From contig NZ_CP121446.1 of the NCBI RefSeq assembly GCF_030643905.1, forward strand, positions 2,418,001 to 2,482,000: a stretch of 64,000 nucleotides of DNA. Direction: 5' to 3'. Below, piece by piece: positions 42,030 to 50,570 of this stretch. Under the pieces are notes generated by a model that was not told where the DNA came from, made no database searches, and saw only the letters and a program-made list of their open reading frames with translations. Position 1 is the first letter of the stretch; the number at the start of each line of letters is the position of its first letter. Position numbers and translations under genes: made by a program. Source of the DNA: Flavobacterium sp. IMCC34852. Its GTDB lineage: Bacteria; Bacteroidota; Bacteroidia; Flavobacteriales; Flavobacteriaceae.

Positions 42030-43277
42030 ATGAATAAGTATATAAAATATGGTTTGATTCTAGGTATAATAGCAATAATCGGTTCTGCTATTTATTTCTA
42101 TGTCATAAAACCTGAAGTACATGACGCAAGCTCTCATCAAAACGTTGTCTATACCTGTTCAATGCATCCGCAAATTATTAGAGATAAACCTGGAAACTGC
42201 CCTATTTGCGGAATGACTTTAGTAAAAAAAGTAATTGACAATCATGCTATTGAAGATTATAATATTGAAAATGTCATCAAGCCAACAGATAACTTTGTAG
42301 TGGGTAAATTTCAAACTATAACAGCAATAGATTCAACTTTAAGTGGTGAAATCAATCTTCCTGGCACTGTCGCTTATGACCCAAATTCAGCGGTAAATAT
42401 TGCAGCAAAAATAAGTGGCCGAATTGAAAAAATATATGTGAATTTTAAATACCAACGAATTAATAAAGGACAAAAATTATTTGATTTATATAGCCCTGAA
42501 CTTTTAACTGAGCAAGAAAACTTTATTTATTTACTTTCAAATGATATTGATAACAGCTCAATTATTGAGGCATCAAAACAAAAGTTGTTGCTTTACGGTA
42601 TGACTCAAAATCAAATAAGTGCTTTAGCTAATTCAAAAAAAGCCAATCCTAAAATAGCCATTTACAGTCCTTCTAATGGAATTGTCATAGGGTCAGAAAC
42701 AATGGTTACTCCATCAAATTCTGCAATGCAAAGTATGAATAACAGTACTGAAAAACTTGAGTTAAAAGAAGGAAACTATGTCAAAAAAGGAGAAGTTGTG
42801 TTTAAATTAGTAAATACTGATAAAGTTTGGGGAGTATTCAACATTACTCAGGAAAGCAGCAGTTTTATTGAAGTCAATCAAGCCATTAAAATAACTTCTG
42901 AACTCAATGCTGAAGAATCAATAGAAGCGAAAATAAATTTTATTGAAACACAATTTAATGCTACCGACAAAACCAATAGAATTAGGGTTTATTTAAACAA
43001 CAATACACTCAAATTGCCGATAGGTTTGAGATTGCAAGGTATTATAAAAACACGGTCAATTAGCGGTCTTTGGATACAAAAAAACGCATTGGTAAGTACA
43101 GGTAATAAAAAAATTGTTTTTGTTAAATCTCACAATGGTTTTAAAGCAACACCGGTAAAAACAGGGTTTGAACTGAACGGTTATATTCAAATCATTAAAG
43201 GTATTTCTGTTAGTGATACTATTGCAAAAAATGCACAATATTTAATCGATAGCGAAAGCTTTATTAAAACGGAGTAA
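42030..43277 (+). CDS. cusB: CusB-type periplasmic adaptor with HMBD domain
   Basis: A 415-residue membrane-fusion protein anchored by an N-terminal helix (YGLILGIIAIIGSAIYFYVI). Residues ~41-66 hold a heavy-metal-binding domain, YTCSMHPQIIRDKPGNCPIC followed by GMTL. A CusB-like barrel-sandwich and hairpin follow (ISGRIEKIYVNFKYQRINKG, LFDLYSPELLTEQENFIYLL). It links CusA to the TolC channel and may accept Cu(I) by the Met/Cys site. A second, divergent adaptor follows 2 nt later. Confidence 0.9.
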   Translation: MNKYIKYGLILGIIAIIGSAIYFYVIKPEVHDASSHQNVVYTCSMHPQIIRDKPGNCPICGMTLVKKVIDNHAIEDYNIENVIKPTDNFVVGKFQTITAIDSTLSGEINLPGTVAYDPNSAVNIAAKISGRIEKIYVNFKYQRINKGQKLFDLYSPELLTEQENFIYLLSNDIDNSSIIEASKQKLLLYGMTQNQISALANSKKANPKIAIYSPSNGIVIGSETMVTPSNSAMQSMNNSTEKLELKEGNYVKKGEVVFKLVNTDKVWGVFNITQESSSFIEVNQAIKITSELNAEESIEAKINFIETQFNATDKTNRIRVYLNNNTLKLPIGLRLQGIIKTRSISGLWIQKNALVSTGNKKIVFVKSHNGFKATPVKTGFELNGYIQIIKGISVSDTIAKNAQYLIDSESFIKTE

Positions 43278-43279
43278 GT

Positions 43280-44527
43280 ATGAAAAATTTAAATCAAATA
43301 GGCATCTTTTTATTGCTTTCCCTAATATTTACAGCTTGTAATTCTTCTAAAAAAGAAGACCATTCTCAGCATGAGAATAAAAAAGAAGACCACTCTCAAC
43401 ATGATAAAAATAAAGAAACTACTTTTTATACATGTTCTATGGATCCTCAAGTAAAAGAAGATAAACCCGGCAAGTGTCCTATTTGCCACATGGAGTTAAC
43501 ACCCATAAAACAGGATGATAGTGAGGTTAACCAAATAAGTTTAAGTAAACAACAAATTCAACTTGGTAATATCACAACTCAAGTTATAGGACAAACACAA
43601 AACAATTTAGAACAAAACTACACAGGTGTTTTAACATTCAATCAAGAAAAATCTAAAACCTTTTCTTCAAAAGCAATGGGTAGAATTGAAAAATTATATT
43701 TCAAATCCACTGGTGATTACCTATCCAAAAACCAGCCTGTCTTTCAATTATACAGTGAGGATATTGCAATAGCAAAACAAGACTATTATACAGCATTTAA
43801 ACAACTGGAAATGCCCGGTAATTTTGGAAAAAACGCAAAAAATATAATGAATGCCGCCAAACAAAAACTCTTATTCTATGGTTTGTCCAATACTCAAATT
43901 GAGAATATTAAAAGTAATAAAGATGTTTCCCCATATACCACATTTTATAGCACTGTCAGCGGCACAGTTTCAGAAATAAGTACTGCTGAAGGAAGCTATA
44001 TCATGGAAGGCGAACCAATCATCAAAGTAACTGATTTGAATAAACTCTGGCTTGAAACACAAGTTAATATCAACTACTTCAAAAGCCTCAAAATAGGCCA
44101 AATTGCTACAATAACATTTGTCGATTTCCCTGATAAATCAATAAGCGCTAAAATCTCATTTATCAATCCTGAAATAAACCCGGAAACCCGTTTACTTTTG
44201 ATTCGATTTGAAATACCAAATCAAAATCTAATTTTAAAACCGGGAATGCAGGCCATTGCAAAATTGATGATTTCCGGCGGTAAAGGAATATACATTCCCA
44301 CCGATGCAGTAATTAGAGAAGAAAACGCATCCTACATCTGGGTAGAAAAAAAACCGGGTGTTTATGAAAATCTAATGGTAGAAACAGGAATTGAAACTAA
44401 TGGACTGATAGAAATCAAAACAAAAATTGCCAATGGTCAAAAAGTAGTGATAACGGGTGCCTATGCCATCAATAGCGAATATAAATTCCGCAAAGGCAGT
44501 AACCCGATGGAAGGAATGAAAATGTAA
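43280..44527 (+). CDS. second CusB-type adaptor lipoprotein with HMBD domain
   Basis: A 415-residue adaptor of the same family as its neighbour but lipidated (lipobox IFTAC). After a repeated His-rich stretch (EDHSQHENKKEDHSQHD) comes an HMBD variant, FYTCSMDPQVKEDKPGKCPI followed by CHMEL, in which the usual CPxCGM is CPICHM. The adaptor fold follows (SKAMGRIEKLYFKSTGDYLS, VFQLYSEDIAIAKQDYY). Two adaptors for one pump could build a mixed ring, or the second may serve another channel. Confidence 0.9.
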   Translation: MKNLNQIGIFLLLSLIFTACNSSKKEDHSQHENKKEDHSQHDKNKETTFYTCSMDPQVKEDKPGKCPICHMELTPIKQDDSEVNQISLSKQQIQLGNITTQVIGQTQNNLEQNYTGVLTFNQEKSKTFSSKAMGRIEKLYFKSTGDYLSKNQPVFQLYSEDIAIAKQDYYTAFKQLEMPGNFGKNAKNIMNAAKQKLLFYGLSNTQIENIKSNKDVSPYTTFYSTVSGTVSEISTAEGSYIMEGEPIIKVTDLNKLWLETQVNINYFKSLKIGQIATITFVDFPDKSISAKISFINPEINPETRLLLIRFEIPNQNLILKPGMQAIAKLMISGGKGIYIPTDAVIREENASYIWVEKKPGVYENLMVETGIETNGLIEIKTKIANGQKVVITGAYAINSEYKFRKGSNPMEGMKM

Positions 44528-44541
44528 TTTAAATAGTAAGA

Positions 44542-45786
44542 ATGAACAATTTTAATCAAATAATACAGCAATACAAAAACGATACAGAGAGTGTTTATAA
44601 TACTTGGTTTGTTGACAATGACCAACGGTTAAAGGCATTCAGAACTATCCGCCGCGGAATTATTCAGGTTGTTGAAGATATCAAAAACAAATCATTCCCA
44701 AACGATTTTAAAAATAGCAGCTTAGAATTTGTACTGAATTGCATTGCCGAGCAAAAACAGGTATTTGTTGGGGTTTCACATCCTTTTTATTGGAAACCAA
44801 AACTCCGAATTCCTGATATCTATGAAAATCAAACCAATAAAATTGCTTTTGGCCAATTCTTAGAAAATTGTATTAACGCAAAAAATGAAGAACAGGTACT
44901 TAAAGAAATTGTTAAACTGGACGAATTACGCATCAAAGGATTGGGGCCGGCCGTTGCCAGTATTTTGTATTTTTTGCACCCAACGTGGTTTCCTCCTTTC
45001 AACACGGCAATTGTAAATGGTTTTAATTTTTTATTCAAGGATAAAAAAAAATTGGGGAGCTGGAGTGAATACTTAAAAATTAGAGAGACACTACTGGAAA
45101 CAAATTCAAAATTCAAATCGGAACTATCCAATGATTTAGGTGCAATCGCAGGATTGTGTTTTGAAATTGGGACTCAAAAAATGCTAATAGGAAATGATGA
45201 TTATCTGAGTGAAGAAGAGCGTCATAAATTCGAAAAAAACATAGTAAAACGCCAAAAAGAAATTATCGAAGAAAAAAAAGAAGATAATCTGCATAGTGAA
45301 ATGCAATACCATCTATTGAAAATTGGGGCATCATTAGGATTCGATGTTACACCGGCAAGTAATGATAAAAGCAAAGCTTTCAACGGACAAAATTTTTCTT
45401 TTATCTCTATAAATAAATTCCCTGAATTACCTTGTGACAAAGACACTCAGAACACCATCAAACTCATAGATGTTTTATGGTTTGAAAAAGGAACTGACAA
45501 CATTATCGGAGCATTTGAAGTAGAAAAAAGCACTAGTATTTACTCTGGGATTTTGCGTCTTTCAGATCTTTATTTCAGTATTTCTGATGGTGATGAAGTA
45601 TTTTATATCATAATCCCTGACAGTCGCGAAAAAGATGTCATTCAGCAACTCAATAGACCTGTTATAAAAAATTCAAAAATGAATATTAAATACATTCTCT
45701 TTTCAGAACTAAGAACCAATTGTGATGCAATTTGCAAATTCGGTACAGACCATTCGATCATGGATAAAATAGCAAAAACAATTTAA
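44542..45786 (+). CDS. PD-(D/E)XK nuclease-like protein (putative type II restriction endonuclease)
   Basis: A 414-residue cytoplasmic protein with a predicted nuclease fold at the C-terminus. The catalytic set looks like IDVLWFEKG followed by IGAFEVEKSTSIYSG (~residues 308-335). That is D, then E-x-K, followed by the ILRLSDLYF segment seen in restriction-like proteins. The N-terminal half holds a helix-hairpin-helix-like element (RIKGLGPAVASILYFLHP) near 131-148. There is no methyltransferase gene beside it. It lies 14 nt after the second CusB gene and 7 nt before the HMA-AraC gene, so it belongs to the copper operon. Its role there is unknown. Confidence 0.7.
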   Translation: MNNFNQIIQQYKNDTESVYNTWFVDNDQRLKAFRTIRRGIIQVVEDIKNKSFPNDFKNSSLEFVLNCIAEQKQVFVGVSHPFYWKPKLRIPDIYENQTNKIAFGQFLENCINAKNEEQVLKEIVKLDELRIKGLGPAVASILYFLHPTWFPPFNTAIVNGFNFLFKDKKKLGSWSEYLKIRETLLETNSKFKSELSNDLGAIAGLCFEIGTQKMLIGNDDYLSEEERHKFEKNIVKRQKEIIEEKKEDNLHSEMQYHLLKIGASLGFDVTPASNDKSKAFNGQNFSFISINKFPELPCDKDTQNTIKLIDVLWFEKGTDNIIGAFEVEKSTSIYSGILRLSDLYFSISDGDEVFYIIIPDSREKDVIQQLNRPVIKNSKMNIKYILFSELRTNCDAICKFGTDHSIMDKIAKTI

Positions 45787-45793
45787 TAACTCA

Positions 45794-46357
45794 ATGATGA
45801 AGCTACACATTAAAAATATGGTATGCAGCCGCTGCAAGATAGTAGTAAAATCTGTATTTGAAAATATGGGCATCAATCCTGTTTCAGTTGATTTAGGTGA
45901 AGTTGAATTGAAAAATGACATTCAGGAAATCCAAAAAAACGAATTATTAAAAAAGCTTCATGCTGTAGGCTTTGATTTGATTGATGATAGGAAAAGCAAA
46001 ACTATCGATAAGATTAAAACATTGATTATTGATTTGGTTCAAAATAAAAACAATCATTTAAAAACAAATCTATCCGAGTTTCTATTCCAAGAGCTACACC
46101 AAGACTATAATACCTTGAGCAACCTCTTTTCCGAAGTAGAAAACACAACAATTGAAAAATACTTCATTAATCTGAAAATTGAGAAAGTAAAAGAGTTGAT
46201 CATCTATGATGAATTATCCCTAAGCCAAATAGCTTACTCTTTAAACTATAGTAGCGTTTCACATTTAAGTAATCAATTCAAAAAAGTAACCGGCTTTTCA
46301 CCAACACACTTTAAGAATATAAAAACCATTAAACGAAAGCAAATCGAAGACTTATAA
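45794..46357 (+). CDS. HMA-AraC transcriptional regulator
   Basis: A 187-residue regulator joining a metal-binding half to a DNA-binding half. Residues 1-70 form an HMA-like fold with the metal loop NMVCSRCKIVV. Residues ~100-187 are an AraC-type helix-turn-helix (IYDELSLSQIAYSLNYSSVS, HLSNQFKKVTGFSPTHFK). It is the only obvious metal-linked regulator in the 30-kb block. It ends 78 bp before copA, whose upstream region has an inverted repeat. Control by Cu(I) or other ions is inferred. Confidence 0.85.
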   Translation: MMKLHIKNMVCSRCKIVVKSVFENMGINPVSVDLGEVELKNDIQEIQKNELLKKLHAVGFDLIDDRKSKTIDKIKTLIIDLVQNKNNHLKTNLSEFLFQELHQDYNTLSNLFSEVENTTIEKYFINLKIEKVKELIIYDELSLSQIAYSLNYSSVSHLSNQFKKVTGFSPTHFKNIKTIKRKQIEDL

Positions 46358-46386
46358 ATCTTGCAAATCAAACCCAAAATTTTGCA

Positions 46387-46420
46387 AATACAAAAAGCAG
46401 TTATGATAGAAATTTGTATT
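46387..46420. promoter_or_regulatory. inverted repeat upstream of copA
   Basis: AATACAAA and TTTGTATT are inverted with an 18-bp spacer, 15 bp before the copA start. Two direct TTGCAAAT words lie just upstream. This is a candidate operator for the HMA-AraC regulator; binding is not shown. Confidence 0.35.
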
Positions 46421-46435
46421 AAAATAATATAAAAA

Positions 46436-48973
46436 ATGATACATACTTACAGCATTACCGGAATGACTTGCGATGGTTGTCGCTCTAAAGTCGAGAAAGC
46501 ATTGAATACTATTGATGGTATTGAAGCAAAAGTTTCATTAAGCCCACCAGTGGCCATAATTACTATGGACAAACACATTCCAACATCAAAGTTGCAGGAA
46601 GCACTGACGACTGTTGGAAAATACACCATAGAAATGAGCAATGATAAAACTACAGAAGATACTACAACTAATGAATCCGCTGCAAAGTCATGTTGTTCTA
46701 CTCATGAGCATAATTATAAAAAAGAGGCTGTTATACCAACCAACGCCGCTGGTAAATATTATTGCCCAATGCATTGCGAAGGCGAAAAAGTCTATGACAA
46801 AGCGGGCGATTGTCCTGTGTGTGGAATGGATCTAGTCAAAGCACCTGAACTAACCGTAAACAAGACACTATATACTTGTCCAATGCATCCCGAAGTAATT
46901 AGTGAAACTCCGGGTTCCTGTCCTATATGCGGTATGGATTTAGTACCAATGGAACCAAGCGAAAGCGAAGACCAAAGGACTTATAAAGATTTGGTTAAGA
47001 AAATGAAAATAGCAGTTGTGTTTACAGTTCCCATTTTCGCCATTGCCATGATTGAAATGGCACACAATAATCCTTTATTGCAACTAATGGATGCGGACAA
47101 ATGGAACTGGGTACAGCTTATTTTATCTCTTCCTGTTGTTTTTTATGCCTGTTGGGTATTTTTTGTCCGCGCCTGGAAATCAATTATTACTTGGAATCTG
47201 AATATGTTCACACTCATCGGAATTGGAACGGGAGTGGCATTTTTATTTAGTTTAGTCGGAATGTTTTTTCCGGATATTTTTCCAAGTGAATTCAAAACAG
47301 AACACGGAACTGTATTATTATACTTTGAAGCAACAACAGTTATTCTGACTTTAGTTTTGTTAGGACAATTACTCGAAGCAAGGGCACACAGCCAAACCAG
47401 CGGAGCTATCAAAGAATTATTAAAACTTGCGCCAACTGAAGCTACTTTGGTTATTGATGGCGGTGATAAAGTAATATCAATCCACGACATCAAAAAAGGC
47501 GATTTATTGAGGGTAAAACCCGGAGATAAAATTCCGGTTGACGGAAAAATAACCGATGGTGAAAGTAGTATCGATGAAGCCATGATTACCGGCGAACCAA
47601 TACCTGTTGATAAGAAGAAAGGCGATAACGTAATTTCCGGAACAATAAACGGAAACAAATCTTTTGTAATGGTTGCCGAAAAAGTGGGTTCAGAAACCCT
47701 GCTTTCTCAAATCGTGCAAATGGTTAATGATGCTTCACGTTCCAGAGCACCAATTCAAAAGTTAGCAGATAGTATATCCAAATACTTTGTGCCAATTGTG
47801 GTTATCATATCAGTAATAACATTTTTTGTTTGGACAAAATTTGGTCCCGAACCGGCCTTAGTCTATGGTTTTATAAATGCAATTGCTGTATTAATCATAG
47901 CCTGTCCTTGTGCTCTGGGTCTGGCAACTCCCATGTCAGTAATGGTTGGTGTTGGCAAAGGAGCACAATCAGGCGTTTTAATAAAGAATGCCGAAGCTTT
48001 AGAGAACATGAATAAGGTTAATGTTTTAATTACCGATAAAACTGGTACCATCACCGAAGGAAAACCATCTGTCGAAAAAATTTATGCATCCAACAACAAT
48101 GATAACGAACTATTGCAAAGTATCGCTTCTTTAAATCAACATAGCGAACACCCATTAGCACAGGCTGTTGTCAATTATGCTAAATCAAAATCCATTGTTT
48201 TAATCGAGGTAAAAGATTTTGAAGCTGTTGCCGGTAAAGGAGTTACAGGAACAGTTACCGGTAAAAAAGTAGCATTGGGTAATAAAAAATTAATGGAACA
48301 AGTCAAAGCAACAGTCGCTGCCGATTTAGAAAGCAAAATCATTACCGAACAAAAATTAGGTAAAACCGTTTCATACATTGCTATTGATGGCATTGCAGTT
48401 GGTTTTGTATCAATAACAGACGCCATTAAAACCTCCAGCAAAGATGCCATAAAAGAGTTAATGCGCCAAGGTGTCGAAGTAATCATGATGACTGGTGACA
48501 ATGTCAATACAGCCAAAGCAGTTGCAGATGAATTGGGATTAGCTTCATACAAAGCAGGATGCTTACCCGAAGATAAACTCAAAGAGATTAAAAGATTACA
48601 AGCTGAAGGCAAAATTGTGGCCATGGCAGGTGATGGCATTAATGATGCTCCGGCCTTAGCACAAGCCAACATAGGAATTGCTATGGGAACAGGAACAGAT
48701 GTAGCTATCGAGAGTGCCAAAATAACTCTGGTCAAAGGCGATTTACAGGGTATCGTAAAAGCCAAGAATTTAAGCCATGCTGTTATGAGAAATATTAAAC
48801 AAAATCTATTTTTTGCCTTTTTCTATAATGTACTTGGTGTCCCAATTGCAGCTGGTGTGTTATATCCGGTTTTCGGAATTTTACTATCTCCTATGATTGC
48901 AGCTTTGGCAATGTCTTTCAGCTCCGTATCTGTTATTATCAATGCCTTGAGACTAAGAGGTTTAAAACTATAA
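46436..48973 (+). CDS. copA: Cu(I)-exporting P1B-1 ATPase CopA
   Basis: An 845-residue copper ATPase of the inner membrane. The N-terminus has one HMA domain (GMTCDGCRSKVEKAL), a His/Cys linker, and two HMBD modules (YYCPMHCEGE to CPVCGMDLV and YTCPMHPEVI to CPICGMDLV). The core has the copper-type CPC (IACPCALGLATPMSV, ~residue 489), the phosphorylation site DKTGTITEG (~533), SEHPLAQA, GDGINDAPALAQA, and Cu-class residues in the last helices (FFYNVLGVP and MSFSSVSVIINALRL). The tandem HMBDs are a Bacteroidota/Proteobacteria-type extension. Confidence 0.95.
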   Translation: MIHTYSITGMTCDGCRSKVEKALNTIDGIEAKVSLSPPVAIITMDKHIPTSKLQEALTTVGKYTIEMSNDKTTEDTTTNESAAKSCCSTHEHNYKKEAVIPTNAAGKYYCPMHCEGEKVYDKAGDCPVCGMDLVKAPELTVNKTLYTCPMHPEVISETPGSCPICGMDLVPMEPSESEDQRTYKDLVKKMKIAVVFTVPIFAIAMIEMAHNNPLLQLMDADKWNWVQLILSLPVVFYACWVFFVRAWKSIITWNLNMFTLIGIGTGVAFLFSLVGMFFPDIFPSEFKTEHGTVLLYFEATTVILTLVLLGQLLEARAHSQTSGAIKELLKLAPTEATLVIDGGDKVISIHDIKKGDLLRVKPGDKIPVDGKITDGESSIDEAMITGEPIPVDKKKGDNVISGTINGNKSFVMVAEKVGSETLLSQIVQMVNDASRSRAPIQKLADSISKYFVPIVVIISVITFFVWTKFGPEPALVYGFINAIAVLIIACPCALGLATPMSVMVGVGKGAQSGVLIKNAEALENMNKVNVLITDKTGTITEGKPSVEKIYASNNNDNELLQSIASLNQHSEHPLAQAVVNYAKSKSIVLIEVKDFEAVAGKGVTGTVTGKKVALGNKKLMEQVKATVAADLESKIITEQKLGKTVSYIAIDGIAVGFVSITDAIKTSSKDAIKELMRQGVEVIMMTGDNVNTAKAVADELGLASYKAGCLPEDKLKEIKRLQAEGKIVAMAGDGINDAPALAQANIGIAMGTGTDVAIESAKITLVKGDLQGIVKAKNLSHAVMRNIKQNLFFAFFYNVLGVPIAAGVLYPVFGILLSPMIAALAMSFSSVSVIINALRLRGLKL

Positions 48974-48991
48974 TAATTAACGATAACACGA

Positions 48992-49600
48992 ATGAAACTA
49001 AAAAATAACATAGATAAATTAGGAACAATCGGGATGTTCTTTACAGCATTGCTTTCGCCTTGCTGTTTCCCTCTTTTTGCATTTGTAGCATCTGCTTTAG
49101 GTTTAGGTAGTTTTGAACTTTTTGGAGGTTGGACAATGTGGATTTTTCAAGGGATGGTCCTATTATCTTTAGTTGGCTTTTTTCTTTCCTATCGCCTGCA
49201 TAGATGCCTATATCCTTTGTTGATAGCTATTCCAAGTACAATAATCATTTTTTACAGCTATTACTTTTGTAATAATGATTATCAGTCCTATTTTTTATAT
49301 ACTGGTATGTTCGGGCTTCTTATCGCTACAATAGTCAATTATCATAGAAACAAACTTCACTATGGCTGTAATACTTGCACGATGTACAACGGTAAATCAG
49401 TAGAACTGAAATCAAAAATAACATGTCCACATTGCGGTCACAAAAAAGAAGAAATGATGCCTACTGATGCTTGTCAATTCTTCTATGAATGCGAAAACTG
49501 TAAAAAAATAGTGAAACCTAAACAAGGTGATTGTTGTGTTTATTGCAGCTATGGCACTGTAAAATGTCCACCTATTCAATCAGGTGAAAAGTGCTGCTAA
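48992..49600 (+). CDS. MerC-type membrane protein fused to GDCCVxC domain
   Basis: A 202-residue protein. The first ~125 residues hold four hydrophobic helices, with the metal-site pair in LLSPCCFPLFAFVASALG (CC, as in MerC mercury carriers). Then come Cys pairs CNTCTMYNGK and CPHCGHKKEEM. The C-terminal part contains CENCKKIVKPKQGDCCVYCS, the GDCCVxC mark of a separate small family, and ends GEKCC. The two families are normally separate proteins, so this is a fusion. The likely cargo is a soft metal (Hg, Cu); there is no merA or merR here. Confidence 0.82.
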   Translation: MKLKNNIDKLGTIGMFFTALLSPCCFPLFAFVASALGLGSFELFGGWTMWIFQGMVLLSLVGFFLSYRLHRCLYPLLIAIPSTIIIFYSYYFCNNDYQSYFLYTGMFGLLIATIVNYHRNKLHYGCNTCTMYNGKSVELKSKITCPHCGHKKEEMMPTDACQFFYECENCKKIVKPKQGDCCVYCSYGTVKCPPIQSGEKCC

Positions 49601-49664
49601 AAATAGTACAGGGCAGCATGCGGAAGCTAACAAAATGAAAGCTAAGCTTAAAGAATTAGATTAA
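49584..49664 (+). pseudogene. possible C-terminal gene remnant
   Basis: In the frame after the MerC fusion stop, codons read KSAAKNSTGQHAEANKMKAK followed by LKELD and a stop. It resembles a normal protein C-terminus with no start or N-terminal part. It may be a leftover of a deleted gene. The call is weak. Confidence 0.2.
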
Positions 49665-49693
49665 TATTCCAACATATTTAAAAATTAAAATAA

Positions 49694-50566
49694 ATGAAAA
49701 AAAACATCCTATTAAGCTTTATGCTTTTGCAATCTGTAATACTGTCAGCACAAGACAAAGTTCAAATTAGAGTAACTGCAGCTAGCCCTGCAGCATCGTA
49801 TGAGCAAGAAGTGGGTAGCGCAAAAATAAAAATTTCATATAGCAGACCTTTAGTCAGAGGACGAAAAATATTTGGGGAGTTAGTACCATTTGATAAACTT
49901 TGGCGAACAGGGGCAAGTGATTGTACTGTAATAACTACTTCCGAAGATATTTCATTTGGCAACAATGTATTAAAAACAGGTAGTTACTCAATATTCACAA
50001 TTCCTTCAATCAATGAGTGGACTATTATCATCAACACAGACACCACTTTACATGGCGAGACTGGTTATGATGAAAAAAAGGATGTAATGCGTTTCAAAGT
50101 CCCTGTCGAAAAAAGCACTAACTTCTATGAAACATTTACAATCGATTTAAATGACATCAACAGTAAGGGTGAAGCATTCCTGAAAATACTTTGGGAAAAT
50201 ACGATGGTTAAAATACCAATAAAAAGCCAAGAAGATGATACGATAGTAGCATTGATAGACCAACATATCATAAAAGGAAAAACCCAGGATGCCAATTTAT
50301 TGTTTCAGGCAGCTAATTATTATTACAGCACAAATAGAGATTATAAACAGGCAATAATTTGGCTTTTGGAAGCAGAAAAATTGAACCCTGAAAATTTCTA
50401 TTACCCAAATTTAAGACAAAAAATAGCATCCGAATTAAAAGATTACACTAATGCAATAGCAGCAGCAAAAAGAGCGATTGCTTTAGCTGATAAGGAAAAA
50501 ATGAAAACTACCATCGAGACACTAAATAAGCGAATTGCGGATTGGGAAATATTGTTAAAAAAATAA
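49694..50566 (+). CDS. DUF2911 domain-containing exported protein
   Basis: A 290-residue exported protein. The signal peptide (LLSFMLLQSVILSAQ) is followed by a DUF2911 domain: SYEQEVGSAKIKISYSRPLV, FGELVPFDKLWRTGASDC, GSYSIFTIPSINEWTIIINT. The C-terminal ~90 residues add TPR-like helices (DANLLFQAANYYYSTNRDYK, AIAAAKRAIALADKEKMKT). DUF2911 proteins are common in Bacteroidota and of unknown function. It sits 4 nt before the multicopper oxidase gene, so it may help its folding or metallation. Confidence 0.87.
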   Translation: MKKNILLSFMLLQSVILSAQDKVQIRVTAASPAASYEQEVGSAKIKISYSRPLVRGRKIFGELVPFDKLWRTGASDCTVITTSEDISFGNNVLKTGSYSIFTIPSINEWTIIINTDTTLHGETGYDEKKDVMRFKVPVEKSTNFYETFTIDLNDINSKGEAFLKILWENTMVKIPIKSQEDDTIVALIDQHIIKGKTQDANLLFQAANYYYSTNRDYKQAIIWLLEAEKLNPENFYYPNLRQKIASELKDYTNAIAAAKRAIALADKEKMKTTIETLNKRIADWEILLKK

Positions 50567-50570
50567 AGTC

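Noticed and set aside
48992..49600. Part of a mercury (mer) operon
   Set aside because: A MerC-like part is present, but no merA, merP, merT or merR genes are found, and the neighbours are copper genes.
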